Positions 36,106 to 51,400 of a stretch of 64,000 nt of DNA are shown one piece after another (the stretch's first letter is position 1; every line of letters starts with the position of its first letter). Under the pieces are notes generated by a model, which was not told where the DNA came from, did no database searches, and saw only the letters and a program-made list of their open reading frames with translations. Source of the DNA: Sipunculus nudus (lineage: Eukaryota; Annelida; Sipuncula; Golfingiida; Sipunculidae); assembly GCA_026874595.1 (NCBI GenBank), contig CM049318.1:23500456-23564455 (forward strand). Reading direction: 5' to 3'. Both the position numbers and the translations under genes were made by a program.

Positions 36106-37080
36106 GATGTGTCAGAACGACACGAATTCCCCCGCCTGGGGCAAATTAGAAACATTTGTTAAATTTTGAAAATTTTTTAAGTTCAGGAGGTGTTGTATGG
36201 GCAAAAGTAGGTCAACAAGGGCAAAACGCGAACTCGATCTGTAACTGTCATTATCTGCCCACACATAAAAAATCAGGGTGGTATCTGCAGGCATTGAGGA
36301 AAAAAAGTCAGTACATATGCAATTGTTATGAAAATTTCTATTTTTCATGAAACTTTCTATGTTCAGGAGCAGTGAAATGGTCAAAAGTAGGTCAACAAGG
36401 ACAAAATGTGAACTCAATTCTTAACTGGTCATTATCTGCCCACACACCAAAAATCAGGCCCGTATCTGCAGGTATTGCGAAGAAAAGTCTGTACAAGTGT
36501 ATTTGTCATGAAAATTTATATTTTACATGAAATTTGCTATGTTCAGGAGCCGTAAAACAATCAAAAGTAGGTCAACTGGGACGAAACGCGAACTTGATCT
36601 GTAACTGGTCATTATCTGCCTACACACCAAAAATCAGGCCAATATCTGCAGGCACTGCGAAAAAAAGTCCGTACATGTGTATTTGTCATGAAATTTCTAT
36701 TTTTCATGAAATTTTCTAAGTTTAGGAGCCGTAAAACGGTCAAAAGTAGGTCAACCGGGAAGAAACGCGAACTCGATCTGTAACTGGTCTATATCTGCCC
36801 ACACACCAAAAATCAGGCCAATATCTGCAGGCATTGTGAAAAAAAGTCAGTACATGTGTATTTGTCATGAAATTTCTATTTTTCATAAAATTTTCTAAGT
36901 TTAGGAGCCGTAAAACAGTCAAAAGTAGGTCAACCGGGATGAAATGCTAACTCGATCTGTAACTGGTCTATATCTGCCCACATACCAAAAATCAGGCCAA
37001 TATCTGCAGGCATTGCGAAAAAAAGTCTGTACAACTATTTGATTTAGGAAGGACGGAAGGACGGAATGACGGATATGGAT
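36106..37080 (+). mobile_element. Pearl/HINE-like element with ~180-bp tandem core, copy 2
   Basis: The left end is CTAGATGTGTCAGAACGACAC followed by CCCCCGCC. A partial unit is followed by four units starting at 36311, 36491, 36671 and 36850 (about 179-180 bp), then GGAAGGAC/GGAATGAC. The terminal hairpin seen in copy 1 is missing. Confidence 0.65.
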
Positions 37081-38764
37081 AAAAATTCTCTCTGTTTTAA
37101 CCTATTAGCATACAAGTATTGATTACACTAAATAAGAAGGACATTCTCAATTGGCCGATTATTCCTGAGGGTTTCATTTTCGTGATTATTTCCCATTCGC
37201 GAATATCGCGAAAATTAAAACCCTCGCGAACAAAAAGGCAACCACAGTAATCTGACACAGTTGGCAGTCTACCAAAGCTATAAATAGATCCAGGCTGAAC
37301 TTTGGTGCCAAATCTGATGCAGTGGGCAGTCTACCACTGCTATAAATAGAATGCAGCTACTGCACAGAGTGAACTCCTGACCTATACCTGGCTGCACTGA
37401 GTGAACTCTTGACCTGTTGCCTAATCTGAAATAGAAGCCACACCATTGCATAAGCTCTCAGAATAGCTCCACATGCAGCCCTGAGGGGCATGACACACAT
37501 GAGGTGATCACATGATACTCATGAGTTGATCACATGCTACCTATGAGGTATCACATGGTGCCCATGAGGTGTTCACATGTCACCCATGAGGTGATCACAT
37601 GCCTTGTGCTTGGCTGCACTGAATGAACTCTTGACCTATACCTGGCTGCACTGAATGAACTCTTGATCTGTTGCCAAATCTGAAACAGTTGGCAGTTTCT
37701 CAACCTATTTAAAATTACAGACACAATCTTGGCCTGTTGGTAAATCTGTTTACACATACTGAAAGGCTTTGGCTAAAATACTTTTTAATCTTTTATATCA
37801 TACTTGAACCATTCGAACAAACTTGTAAGATATGATATAAAAGATTATTTCTGTGAAATACTGAACAATTTGGCTTGACCGTTTCGTTGGAAAAGATTGT
37901 TAAAGGTTTTTAAATTTTTTTCTCATTAAAATCTAAGAAAATGCAGAGTTTTTCAGATGGCCAATTTTTTACATTACATTTCATGATGCTAGCTCCAGTC
38001 GTTTTTGAATAGTATGGGTTAACTTACAGAAGATGGACTATGGACGCCGCCATAACATCAAAGTAGCTCACAGGCTGACTAAAAATTACTACAGATGCAT
38101 ATTGAATGCAAAATTATAATACAGATACATCTCACTGATAGCAAAATCTTGAATTAAGTTGAGTATGGATACCAATTATTTATAATCTATGTATAGCCGT
38201 CTTTATATACCCACAGAGAGCTGTATACCTGTGATTGTTAACATTGCCTGGTATGAAGAATATCTAAAATCATAAATCTACATTTTTCAAAAGCTTTTAA
38301 AAAACATTCTTGTCAATATTAACCATAGTTAACCTGAAATCTGAAGGTCTAGAGGCATGATGTAAGGGATGCTGATAAACTGGTGCTAGGCTAGATGAAT
38401 CTGCTTTACACAGCTACCATATATGGTAAAATGACTTAATTCAATCTTTTTAATTCAGCCATAATTCATTCTTTGGAACCATAAAAGATAATCATTATAA
38501 GAATTATTCAGGGGACTATTCTTGTAAAATATTAAACAAATTGGCCTCTGTGGCGTCAGTCTAAAAATGTTTTGCAGGTTTATAACCCATATGGGAAAAT
38601 ACAGCAAAATGGCTAAGTTAAGCTACCAATAACTCAGCCAAAAATCACTAACCAAAACCATTTGAACAAACTTGAATTATCAACATCTAAGGATAATTAA
38701 TGTGTGAGATTTAAGGCTTTGGCCCAGTGGTTTTTGAGAAGAAGATTTCTGTAGCCACTTAGCT

Positions 38765-40606
38765 AACAAGGGACCTATGGGTCACTGTGCTCAGCTGACG
38801 TTAACCTTGAAGGTAAAAATCTAAAATAATATCTAATGGAGATAAAGTGTAAGAGGAAGAGGTAATAAAGGCCATGGTTGGTTTATGATTGGTTTGTATT
38901 GATGAGCAAGAAATTGTTGCAAAAAATATTTTGTGACCTGACCATGTGTTTCCTAATGTTGAAACTAAAGCATGTGAGCAGTTTGTGAACAAATGATCTG
39001 TACTATAACCATGATCATTAGTTGGTCTTTCGATTAACTGTTGACATTTCAGTAGTTTACACATTTGTTCAATTGAATCTATTTTTTTGTATATTATATA
39101 TTATTGAATATACATGTATTTTTTTTATGAAATGTATACAGTTGAAATATAGCTAATTAACAACACAAAACAGGGCAAACAAAGCCTGATCTCAAATTCT
39201 GCTGAGGCAGGAAAATAATGAACAAATGTTTGTATTAAATCCTGATTTTTTTTTCACATCAATTATTTTCTAATTTAAGTTTATATTTCTATTCATTTAA
39301 AATTTAACATATATATCTGAATATAAAAGTTGATTCATAATTCTCAATTGCATCATCATAAATCTCAATCTTGTAAGTTAACACCACATCCTGCATACAA
39401 ATGTTGATTTATTTTTTACCACAAAAATATATATTTTAAATCTGCAAAACAATAAATATCTAAAAATAATACTTGATTTAGATTTCACAATTTTTTATTG
39501 TTTCTTTATTTATCCATAATGTGCTTCATATTTTATAATAATTTAAGCATACTGATGGGTTCCTTTATATTTGTTAAAATCATTTAAAAGAAAATTGATT
39601 TCTTTAAAAATGCTACATTACACAACATTGCATCTTCTGGATTACACCTTGAATTATTTTTTCAAGGAAAGTTTTTGCATATCGGAGTGGAAACAGCATT
39701 ACAATTAAGGAGATACAGTGAAAACAATAACAATTACAGCATAACACTTGGTGGGTTGGGTTTGGGGGGGGGGGGGGTGACTGGGGTTGTGATATGAGAA
39801 TAACTGTACACCTGTCACAGCAGGGGATCTCCCCTAGTGACTGTAACAAATCAGAAACCCTGGCATAGCTGACTTCCAGTGATTTGGAGTGGGACCCTGC
39901 ATCTATAATCAAAGCAAGTGACTACAGAAAAAAAATCAATAACTAGCTTAATTTTCAAGCTTTTATTTTCAAATTTCAGATCTAGACAAACTAAATATTT
40001 ATGTTTACATGCTGTGAAAATTAAATCAATGGTGCTTACAGGAAAAAAACGTGCCATGGTCAAAGTTGGGCAAAATTTAAGGTACTGATTTTTTTTATGC
40101 TAATAACTTAAAAAATTTACAAAATTCAGATCTAATTTTGGGTAAACAATTGAATCTTAATTAAACATAGTTATATACTTGAAAAAATAGACTGTAGTTT
40201 CAAAATTTTCAATGTTAAGTGAGTTAAGTGAGAGTCCATTATGTTTGGGCCCATAACTTAAAGAATTTATACTTTACAGACTTAATTTCTGGCATGTACA
40301 TAGGAACTATATAGAGGAATATTTATGGTAAATATGAGGAAAAACAGATGAGTGGTTTTGATATAAGGCAGTCCTGAAAATAGGATTTTAATAAAAAATT
40401 GAGGTTTTTCCTTAATTTCTCAAAGGAACAAAGTCGCAAAGACCCAGTTTTCAGCTTGTTAGGAGATCTTGGGGACATCTAACATTATGCTGAATTTTGT
40501 TACTAGGTCTTACGGTTTCAAAACGTGCCACATCTACGGACGGACGGACAGACGACGGACAATGGACCACGACTATAGCTCAGATAACTATAGTCAGCTG
40601 AGCTAA
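38765..40606 (+). mobile_element. Helitron-like (HINE-type) element
   Basis: The left end is AACAAGGGACCTATGGGTC then GCTCAGCTGA (38789-38798). The right end has a GGAC tract, a hairpin with stem GACTATAG/CTATAGTC, TCAGCTGAGC (40594-40603) and CTAA. It is the same family as 32154-33727 with a different interior. Confidence 0.6.
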
Positions 40607-41289
40607 AAATGGGCTGTTATGGTATATGACTAAATTCAGCTTCCCATAACTTAGCCAAAAGTCACTAAACTGAGACCATTTGAACGAACTTCAGAAAGCA
40701 CTACCCTAGGATGATTTCTGTGCGATATTAAACAATTTGGCCATATCGTTTCAGAGAAGAAGTTATTTGTAGCCGTCAGTATGATACTGGCACTGAAGAC
40801 CCCCGTAAAAAAAGGCCGATGCAGGTGGCACCCTCAATACCTCAATTTAAGATATGACTCAAGTGACCAACATTGGCATAAAATTTGGTGATTATAGCTC
40901 CAGCTGTTTCTAAGATTGTATAATTTTAGTATGCTTTTTTTGACAGATGACTAAGTTCAACTAGCTGTAACTCAGCCAAAAATCACTGAATTAAACCATT
41001 CAAACAAACTTGAGAAAGATTGTTCCAGGGATCATTTCTGTGAAATACTGGACAATTTGGCTGAGCAGTTTCGGAGAAGAAGATTTTTAAAGCTTTTTTA
41101 GCTTTTTCCCTATAAAATCTAAGAAAATGCAGTTAGCAAAAACATAAGCAAAATCTGGTATAGTTTTTTAGATGACTAATTTTATGCATAAAATTTTGTG
41201 ATGCTAACTCTTGCCGTTTTCAAGTTAGTATGGGTTAACGTACAGACGACGCCACACCATCGCATAAGCTCACAGGTTCGCTAAAATTT

Positions 41290-42752
41290 TTTCCTGATCG
41301 GTCAAATGGTTCCCGAGATATGTGGGTTTATGTGTGGAAACAGATGCACAAACAGAAGCTGGGCAGAGAGGAAAGGTCAGAGGTCAAGGTCACTTGGTTA
41401 GGCACCAATTCACGTGACCTGATAATTTGTGTAAATATCGGAAAAATCCATCCAGTAGTCTCAGAGGAGTTCTCCGGAAACAAATGCTGCGGCGGAACCC
41501 GGTAAAAAAACATAGTATTCGTTTTGGCGGATACAATTAAGATGTACTGATGTGGTGTTTACCTATCTCAATCAAATTGGACTCAATATTATTAGGCCTT
41601 ACCACAAATGGAGTCTGATAACCATACAGTGAGAGATTCTGCAATCTAAGCATTACCACCCAATGCCCTTTTTATACCAGTCAACAGGTGTTACCATTTC
41701 CCTGTGCCACTAGTCAGTCTTCCAAGTTGGATGTTAAACACAGTGTAACAAAATTTTGGCTCTCAGTCCCTCAAGTCAGCGAGGCTCCCAATGAAGTATT
41801 CAAGTGCTCATACGACTGTTCACCACTCTCACAACTATACTTGTGGCCCACTTCAGCCTTAATTGAGCAGTCATTATAGTTCATTATATCAATCATTATT
41901 CTTTTTTTAATATTTAATATATTTCTAAAACAATAATTGTGGGGATATCAAAATCTGTTTTTTTTTTAATCTTATATTTGATTATAAAAATATTGAATTT
42001 GGTAGTGTCCGAAAGAATGATACCAAGGAAATTTTTAAGCACTAGTCAAAGAGAAATTACCCAAATAAACTCAATCTAAACATTTCTCGCAGTTGACCAC
42101 ATTTCACTCATTATCGCTCTCATCAATTGTTCGGTGGCTTTAGTCAAATAATTATAGTTATGGTGAGTAGAGCATCTTCCGAACTATTAATGCTTCTATG
42201 TTTGTGTTTTATTATCGTAATAAACCTGGGTTTGTCGTATTACCTTCCCCTGGCCCGGGCAGCATTCGCACTATCAACAAAGCACCGTTTCACAGATTTG
42301 ACGGCAGGAAGCGATGGTGGTGTCGCGGATGGCACGTGTTTTGTGACATTAAGCCGTGGATATTATAATCAGACATACCGCGTTCAAACACGTTAGGATC
42401 TGCAGTTTAAAGTCAGATATTTGTGAAAAATCGTAGTTTTAGAAATATTTCATAACTTTCTAAATGTACTTGTATTATAAAAAAATTGTTAATTTTATAA
42501 TATTTATAAAGAATTTAACAACAGCCTTATAAAATAAATTTTATTGATTTAATATGCAGCACAGGTCTTGTCACTTTTTGTCAGTGCATAACATGGGGCC
42601 TCTTATTTAAAATTGTGGCAACACAATTTTACAGCATGGGCAATTCACTATAAATTTAAGACTTATTAAGAAAGATGAAGAAATATTACAATTTCTTATA
42701 TTGTAATACTTACTGTTAATAACAAAATGTTACCTTCATTGTAATCACTATA
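41290..42752. other. No recognised gene
   Basis: An 89-codon frame (42127-42396) has a signal-peptide-like stretch (from MVSRASSELLMLLCLCF) but no domain, and its second ATG sits in ATGGTGAGT, which could equally be a splice donor. I do not call it a gene. Confidence 0.4.
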
Positions 42753-43348
42753 CCCAGGTAGCACAAAACATTTTAAAAACATTTTCAATATGTTGCATAA
42801 ATGTTTCAACAGAACATCTTTTAATGTTTTAAAAACATTTTTTAAATGATTTTACTAATGGCGCATAAATGTTACAATAGAACATTTTTATCAAAACATT
42901 TTTGAAACATTTTTAAAACATCTTCAAAAACAGCGCTTAAATGTTATAACAAAACATTTTTTTGAAACATTTATTAAACATTTTTTTAACATTTTTCTCA
43001 TAGAGCGCATAAATGAGTTCCCAAAACTTTTTTTTTAAATCATTTTAAAAACATTTTTAAAATGTTTTTTAAATGTTGATGAAAAATGTTTACTTGAAAC
43101 ATTTGTGAGACATATTAAAATTGTACAAGATGTAATATGACTCAAATAACCCAATCCCATTTCAGGGATTTTCGTGACCACGTCATTTGTCAATTCCTTA
43201 GGTATACTAGTGAATGAAATAGTTAAAAATGTTAAAAAAATGTTAAAAAAATACAAAAACAAAAAAGTTAAAAAATTTTTTTTTTTTAAATTTGATAAAA
43301 AATGTTTACTTCAATTATTTATGAGACATATTTAGATTGTAAAAGATG

Positions 43349-43451
<103 letters not shown>

Positions 43452-44700
43452 CGCATATATATTAATTAAATATGTGTAATATTAATATATATTTAAATAT
43501 AAACATTTTTTATCTGTGTAAATATGTTGCATACAAAGGAACTTTCTATATATAGTAAATATCACAGTAGTGTATATTTTATTAATAAAATTGGCATCTT
43601 CAGATCTGAAGTTTAAAAGAGTGAAATAATCATTTTATATTAAAACAAAATTCTGCTTCTCGTTTCATATTGAAACTGGAATCCAGGAGGCAGTTTGTTT
43701 AGATTAAATGATAACTTCAGAAATTAAGCTTTACCAAAAAAAAACAAGAATAAAACAGGGCAATAAATGTCAAAAGGTACAGCAAAGGACCACAGTATCA
43801 GCACAATTTGGTCCTGTGCACTACAACTATCAGTATGTAATATCATATAACCCTCCTGCGAACTCATGTGTTTTTTTACGGATTGCGGCTTAATTGGATC
43901 GACTAGAGTTACTGTGTCTGTAGAGACCACATTTTGGCGGGAAATTCAGCATACCAGACTAAACAGTTGAAGCGGAGGGCCTGAGTGTCCAAGCTATTGT
44001 GAGTATATTTCATTTACCTTTTTCCCTAATTTTCATTTATATTCATAATTTATAATTTCCAAATAGCTAACAAGTAGCAGAACCATTGGTACATTTGTTT
44101 ATTAAAACTTATTGTGCCATGATGCAAGCAGCTTAAAACAAGGTTTCAATTCAGCTGGAGAGGGGTGACAGCCATCCAACCTGTATACAACAATATCATG
44201 ACCACAACTGATTCTGCTGTACAAGACATTTCAAACACACACACTCATTTATTTATTAAGGGTAGAAAGTATAGAAGTAATAATGACAGAAAAGGCACAT
44301 ACTCATAGGAAGATGTTTCTTTTGCCTATATCAGTATGTATAATTGATCATTTATATAATTTATTATTTGTAATATAAACATCACCAGCATTTTCCAGGT
44401 CATTCTTATAATCAAGTTTACTAAATTTTCATTCAAATTGATTGTTTTATATACATCTTGTTATTGTGTGTGTGTGGTTATTCACCTGTTTTAAGTTAAT
44501 AAAATTTGGGGTCAACATATTATCCATAGTTTAGGTGCGTCTGCACCAGTCCTGAGCTGTCATCCAGTAACATGCCAGCTCTCCAAGCATGCATTACAGA
44601 GGTGCATTAGGTGCAAAGGGCACCACTATCAGGCCAAGCCTTATTTGTGACATTCCTGTACAATTAAATGACACACACAGACCACATGACACTGTCTGCT

Positions 44701-44704
<4 letters not shown>

Positions 44705-44784
<80 letters not shown>

Positions 44785-44925
44785 CTCTCTTACTCACTCT
44801 CTATATATATTTATGTAAACTCTCTCTCCCTCTCTACCTCCCTCTCTCTATATATATATATACATAAGGCGAAAACTGGTTTCACTGGATATTTTTTTCC
44901 TTAATCATTTGTGGAAAAAAATCAT

Positions 44926-44981
<56 letters not shown>

Positions 44982-44990
44982 TACTGAGCA
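44705..44990. repeat. (CT)n and (TA)n microsatellite cluster
   Basis: CT tract, TA tract, a second short CT/TA set and a CA/TA tract within 300 bases, inside the element at 42753. Confidence 0.9.
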
Positions 44991-45459
44991 CTAATATATA
45001 CATTATATATTTATGTATATATACATTATAAAAGAAAAATATTGCATTGGCAACTAAGATATCCCTGAAACAATATGCTGAAATCACTTGATATATATAG
45101 AAAATGATATGTATTGTACTTAAGATAATGTACTATTAAAGAATTTTTAAACTTGTAACGCAAATAATATTGTGGTTTTCTTTATGTTTTCAGAGTAAAG
45201 GGAACATTCTGTCTCATCTAAATTCACTTTTTAAAGAAGTGTACTTTCTGTATTATCAATAAATTAAATAACTGTACTCTCCTATCAGATTTGTCAGGTA
45301 TCATATAGTAATATACAATACAGTAGACATTCAGTAATTGATTTACATCTTGTATGTAATTGGATAAATAAATTCCTGTCAATCGATTACCTTCCCATTT
45401 AAAGTTTTTGTTTGGTGAATTTCATTTATGGTAATAAGTACATATCTATTTCTACAGAC

Positions 45460-45590
45460 ACAAGAAGAGGCAAAGAAGAAAAAAAAAGGAAGGGGGCCTG
45501 CTCCAGTGGAAGGCATCACAGACTCTGATTCAGACTGGTGTTTTTTAAATAAATCTCTGTGCCTTACCAGCGACTCTTTTCTTTGTTGAT
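45460..45590 (+). other. Possible isolated exon inside the 42753 element
   Basis: A pyrimidine-rich acceptor (TATTTCTACAG) is followed by an open frame reading TQEEAKKKKKGRGP, then VEGITDSDSDW, and a stop after about 43 codons. The basic then acidic composition is exon-like, but I found no partner exon or known domain. It could be captured host sequence or chance. Confidence 0.25.
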
Positions 45591-46180
45591 ACGAGAGAAT
45601 ATGTTATCTGGTGTGAAGTTGTAAGCAGAAATGATATAAAATATGCAGCTGTAGGTTCAACAGAGATGAATTACCTCCATGGTTTTAATCCATTTTTTTT
45701 GGCAAATATGATCAAAATATCGATAAAATAACGGGGAAAGTGTTTTTCTACCTTTATATTCATGCAGATTTTTTAACCATGTTGGTACTACAAAAGCTGG
45801 TTACCAATTTGCCATATCCTGCACATATTACATAAACCCTGTCAATTCAAAATATACAAATTGGGTTGTGGGGAAAATGTTTCAGCATATAGATAAATGT
45901 GAAAATGTTATAAAAATGTTTCTTGGATATTTTGAAGGAAACATTTCTAAAGTATAAATAAAATGTAACTCACAAAATGTTAATAAAATATTATGAAATC
46001 GTTTTTAAAATGTTTAAAAAAACATTTTAAAAACATTAAAATAACATTTTTAAAACGTTTTAAAAACGTTTTTTCGAACATACAAAAAAATGTTATAAAA
46101 ATATCACGAAAAAACATTTTCAAAACATTTTGCCAAACGTTTATAAAACTTTTTTAAAATATTTTTGTGCTAGCTGGGTA

Positions 46181-46629
46181 AGAATATACAAGTTAGGTAA
46201 ACAAATGCAAAGGATATAAAGAATTAAATATTACAAACAAACCAAACATTTCAAAACAGTAGTCAGAAATCATGTCAAACCTTATATAAAGGAAGGTTAC
46301 TAACATGTGATGTGTTTCGTATATGCAGAGATAACGGACAGCATTCCTGATACAATCATTGCAAGTACATGTATATTATATCATAACACAAGGTTTATAT
46401 AAACGAGTATTGTCATCTAAAATATATCTTATTTACATAATGAATGACATAGTTTCTATAGACTGAGTTAATATAATCTGTGTCATACTGGATAAAAACA
46501 TAGGATAATCCAGTGAATAAACATTAGTACCTATTCAAACATTTTCATTCTCATAACAAATACAGATGTTTATGAATACTCTGGCTCACTATATATGCGC
46601 AATGACTAAAAGGACGCTTGATCTAAACC
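46181..46629. other. No recognised feature
   Basis: AT-rich sequence between two mobile elements. Confidence 0.5.
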
Positions 46630-46633
46630 ATAT

Positions 46634-47115
46634 TGTAGCTGCTTATTTATTCTGGGAGGAAATTGGGCTTGGGCCACATGCACTCGCACAATTTAAAGAG
46701 ATAAAATAACACATTTTACTGGAATAAAATTTAGAGCCTAAACCTTCAAAATATCAGGACTGCATATTATTATCTAGACTTATAAATGAAACAGAAAGAT
46801 ACTTACCAGACTAGATAAAAGGACTGCTCTTTGGTAGTGGGTGGCTCTTCACCTGGGTAGCCGACATTGTCGTTAAACCAACCCCAAGGTGAAAAAGAAG
46901 CCATATACCCTCTACCTGCCACAGAGGGCAGGCATAGGGGTCCACTGCTCGATGATCCAAGAGAGGGAGAATCGCCAGGGCAAGGGGGTTTTATCCCAGA
47001 GGGACAGAGGGCAAAGTCCTTAGCTGCCTGTGATTGGCTCTGGGGCATCTCTATATCGACTGTCAATCAGTGTTGATGCCCCTCCCCGGCAAGGTCAAAG
47101 GGCAAGAATGTTACA
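46634..47115 (-). repeat. 3' LTR of copy B
   Basis: Pairs with 52398-52879. The reading strand carries the splice donor CTG/GTAAGT and AATAAA near its end, as in copy A. Confidence 0.85.
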
Positions 47116-48126
47116 TCCTTCCCCCCTATAGGAAAAATTTTTCACTACAGTGGAAAATTTTTCGATAGCAGTCATGATATCTAGCCTATGGAGAGGAGAA
47201 TTTGTTTTTGTTTGTTTCTTATATGACCAAAACATGGCTGGCAGGCTGTGTATAGGCTGTTAGCCGGCTACCCAACCCCTAACTCCCATTTTGGGAGGGG
47301 GGAGGTAGGTTTATCCAATGCTACAACAGCGGGTAGGGAGTGTTCTCTCCCCACACAGTACCTCCAGTGATTAGGGATTTTGCAGTCTGATAGTTGTTTT
47401 GAAGGTTCAGGGATTGTGTAATTTTTATTGAACATTCAAAAACAATATAAAATATTCAAAGATACATCACTGACATTCAACATGCACCAGGTACAATAAG
47501 TTATTAGATGTTACAGTCCATTAGTGAGCCTGGTGGCCATAAAGGATTTAATAAAATATCAGTCCAGATGGTGGCGCCACAGGCCTCAGTATTTACTCAA
47601 GGAGTGCTGCATTTGTAAAAGCGTCCATTATCTGGCTGTAGTGGAATGTTGGCTCAGGTTGCAGCTTGCTGTAGCAGAAGAGCTGAGCCGGACCACACTG
47701 GGAAGGCTGCACTGATGGCTGACAACTGGTTCATGCGAAAATAGAGCCTCTGTAAATAAAATTCAAGAGCGGCAGTATCTGTCCTTATGACACAAGTATA
47801 ATTTTTGCGGCAATAACCTAGACATGACTTTTTAAAAAAAATAGCTCTCACAAAAAATTATACATAATCAAACATAAAGAATGATGATAAGCGGCCCCTT
47901 GGTAAAACATTAAAACAGTTAAACACTTGATCTAAGTTTTCAACTATACATTATTAAATAAATTTGACAGCGTTTACATAAAGGGACCCTCCAATAGGCA
48001 TAATCTGGGCTCATTTCTCCGTTTTATATGGAGTATATAAAACTAGGGGTAACTATGGTCCCCAAAAGTTGTATAGCCCGAAGATACAAGATTGGCAAAA
48101 GTAACCTACGTATCAGATTTAATGGA

Positions 48127-48485
48127 CAGTATTTTCTTTGTGCCCTGTCAGGCCTCACGACTGTAACGGAATTTATTTAGAGCCCCGTCTGGCTGAAACA
48201 TGCCCCCTCATTGGGCTAATTAATATTTCGACCACTGGTCTACTAATACAGCGAGATTCGCTCACACACTGTATCATCATCTGATCAGTGTTTAGACGTA
48301 TATGCATTACCCTCAGGTAAGCTTTTCATAAACAGTATTTATTCTGTGCCCTGTTTGGCCTCAAAATCTAGACTTTTTTTTTAAGCCCCGCTCGGCTGAA
48401 ATATGCCCTCTCACTGGGCTAAAATACGAACTACAACTGACCAAGTAATAATAATCAAATAACAGCGAGATTTCTCGCTAAATGT
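48127..48485. repeat. Internal ~200-bp tandem repeat of copy B (two units)
   Basis: Units start at 48127 and 48333; the second is partial. Copy A has an extra unit. Confidence 0.85.
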
Positions 48486-51400
48486 AAGATCACCTTATAT
48501 ATTTACATGTGAACTTAAGCATAGTAATACATCAAATAATATTACCAGATAATTCAACGATTGCACAGTAGTTTTAATCAGTTAAAGAAAGTCTAGCTGT
48601 AATATACAACACCTATACATGACTTTAATTGAGGGAAAATGGTAAGCAATGCTGCCCAAGAATTTTTTAAATCAGAGTTATTTATTACCCTACAAGTATC
48701 TATGAATATAACATTTAAATTAGATATCAGGGTTAGTTACCTATTAATTAATTTATTTGAATAATCAGAATTTCCTTCTTTAATTTGCCTGAGCATTTAC
48801 CGTTTACTCTTTATATTTTAATACATCATTATTTTATCATCAACAATATTATCATTCTGATTATTATCATATATTATTTCCTTTTTATTAAGCTTTGTAG
48901 ATTCATAATATGTGTATTGGCTAATTTAGTTTGAAGTTCTCAGATTTATACCAAAACGTTAACATTTCTTCACTCGAATCCTCAGTGAAATATGTATTTT
49001 AGTGACAAAAAAAAATCTTCTATACCCATCCAGCAATGTATATGTGGTTTGTTATTTATTTTAAATATCATTACTCTCAACTGCAATATAGAGTGGACAT
49101 AAACTTGAAGTCAGCTTATTTATTCATTTTATTCGTGTATTTATTCAATTTATTTAGTATTTTGGTTTGTTGCTCACCTATTAATATTATTGATTGGATT
49201 TCACTGAAATTAACCTAATTAAACAAGTAAAACTTCTAAATGAGTGATGCCAGATTAACTGGTGTGTTAGTTATGCACACTTATCTAATTTATTTAAATT
49301 ACTCCCAATACTTAAGAGAAACAAATTTGTGCTGGTTGATGTTATAGCTAGGTTTAGATATAATAGCAGGTACAATCGTATGCAAGTGGCGCCACCATAC
49401 CAGATACAAAATACTCTAGGTGAAAGGTGGTACCCTGCCACAATCGAGAACTCTCTAGGCGATACGCAAAACCCACAAGGCAGACATGCAGACATGTCAG
49501 ACACCAAACTCACTGGGCAAAAATTGTTTCCATGCCGGAGAACATCTCCTTAAAAAGCGACTCGGAACTTTGCCAACAATAAAACACTGCATAAGAAGGG
49601 ACAACCACGCCGGGTAACACCCAAGGCAACTGGTATATATTTTATGCCCTTATATGCTAAACTATATAAAAACTCAACCAGGAAAAGCACATACTATGCC
49701 GGGATATGAACCCTAAAAAGCAACTAGTAAAACTCTCAAGGTTGAGGAAGAATAAATGGTACTATGCCAGACACTGAGATCTAGGCAAATAGGATACCAA
49801 TAAATAACCTTCCAGGTGTGTCAGACATGTTACATCCAGCCTATAGGTAGTTAATTTCACCAGAGAAATTCAAAGTAATACTCATGCATTTCTAGTCCAG
49901 CAGTATGTGAGGCAGAATAAAATGCCTTAATTAAATTGATAAGTATCATACTATTTACTTCTGAATTTGTCTAATCAAGTAGAGTTATAAATGTTAATCA
50001 CTATCATTGGAAATAACTAAGTTTGTAAAAGTTTCAATTAAAATAAGAATTTTATAATTCAAATGTAATTAATAATAAAATGTTTATGAACAGTTTAAAT
50101 AGCTTTGAGATAATAGTCTACATTTGTGTTAAAGTTAAATGCAAAAACAAATCCAAAATCAACAAATGAATTTAGTCAAAGTGTAAATAAAATATGAGTA
50201 TACCTCAGAGGTAATCCTCTAAGAATTACTAAATATTCCTTTAAAGATTGATCTAGATTATTAAGTACTGATCTGTTTTTATTGTTATATTTTTTTAACA
50301 TCATAATTCATTATTAATTGTAACAAGTTATTAGGATTTTCTAAAGGCAAGGGCTAAATACCTTAAAAGTATCAGCTTGTATCAGTTGGACATATAAGAG
50401 AGACCAACAGAAAGATAGGTCCAATTATTTAATAATATTTTATTTAAATGTTATTTTTATTGGTGAAATTAGTTTACTAGTTTTATTTATTTATTATTAC
50501 TATAATTTGAAATGGGTTACCAGCACATGAAAACATGTTAAAGGTACAAATTTTCAAGTTGGGTATAAGGTACATTACACATGACATAGTGACCAGGTGT
50601 ATAATCCGCTTAACACAAGTACCTGCAGGTGGTGTTAAGATAATTTGTGCTGGTCTGTTTGATATATCAGCCTCATGGGATGTTATATAACCCCATATGG
50701 GGCACAGGAATTAAGGGTCAGTGTCCGGTTTGTTTTTACTCCTAACAGGGAGATAAATAAGATGACAGGTAAGCCCTGTGACGATGGATAACTCTAACAC
50801 CTGCATGGGGGTGATGGGTGTTCAGCCCTTTGTGATGCAATAGCCCTTGGGCATGGCCTTTTGGTTTTGCCATTAATATTAGACCCCAAATCTAAACCCC
50901 AGGTTTATCAGAACTGGAAGAACCGATACACAGCTGTTATCATGCAATAACTTGTGACCCTTGTTACATTTGGTTAACGGTCGTTCCTTTGAATTACATG
51001 TGCACAGGTTTTTGAAACCGCTATTTAAGGTAAATGAAATACAGCCTTGTTTTAAAAATAGCATTTAGGCTAAATTTCTTTACACAAGAAACCCATTTTG
51101 TTTAAACATAAAGATCACTGAATATCGGGTTTTAAAATAACATTTGAATGTAGATCAGGCTTATAAAATATTTTTAACTGACAATACAGATGGAATAATA
51201 AGATATTTAATTGATGTTTCTATCAAATACATTCTCAATAACCAGTTCAGTGGTATTCATTCAATATGTACATGCATAACATAACAGTTTAAATATTTTC
51301 CATTCTACAGCATCTACACATTTGTACAAAAGAGAAGCAATGTTACTTCTATTCAAGAGACAGCTACGCATAATAAAAGGTTGAGCTGTTACTCTTATTT

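Larger units (their letters stand above)
35261..41284 (+). mobile_element. Composite Helitron-like element with nested insertions
   Basis: The left end AACAAGGCCTACAGGCC carries GCGAACCTGTG (35284-35294). The right end carries its exact complement CACAGGTTCGC (41271-41281) and a CTAA terminus (41281-41284). Between them lie a pearl-like element (36106-37080), a second CTAA-type end near 38082 with a degraded repeat, and another Helitron-like element (38765-40606). The pairing of the outer ends may be chance joining of two related copies rather than one element. Confidence 0.4.
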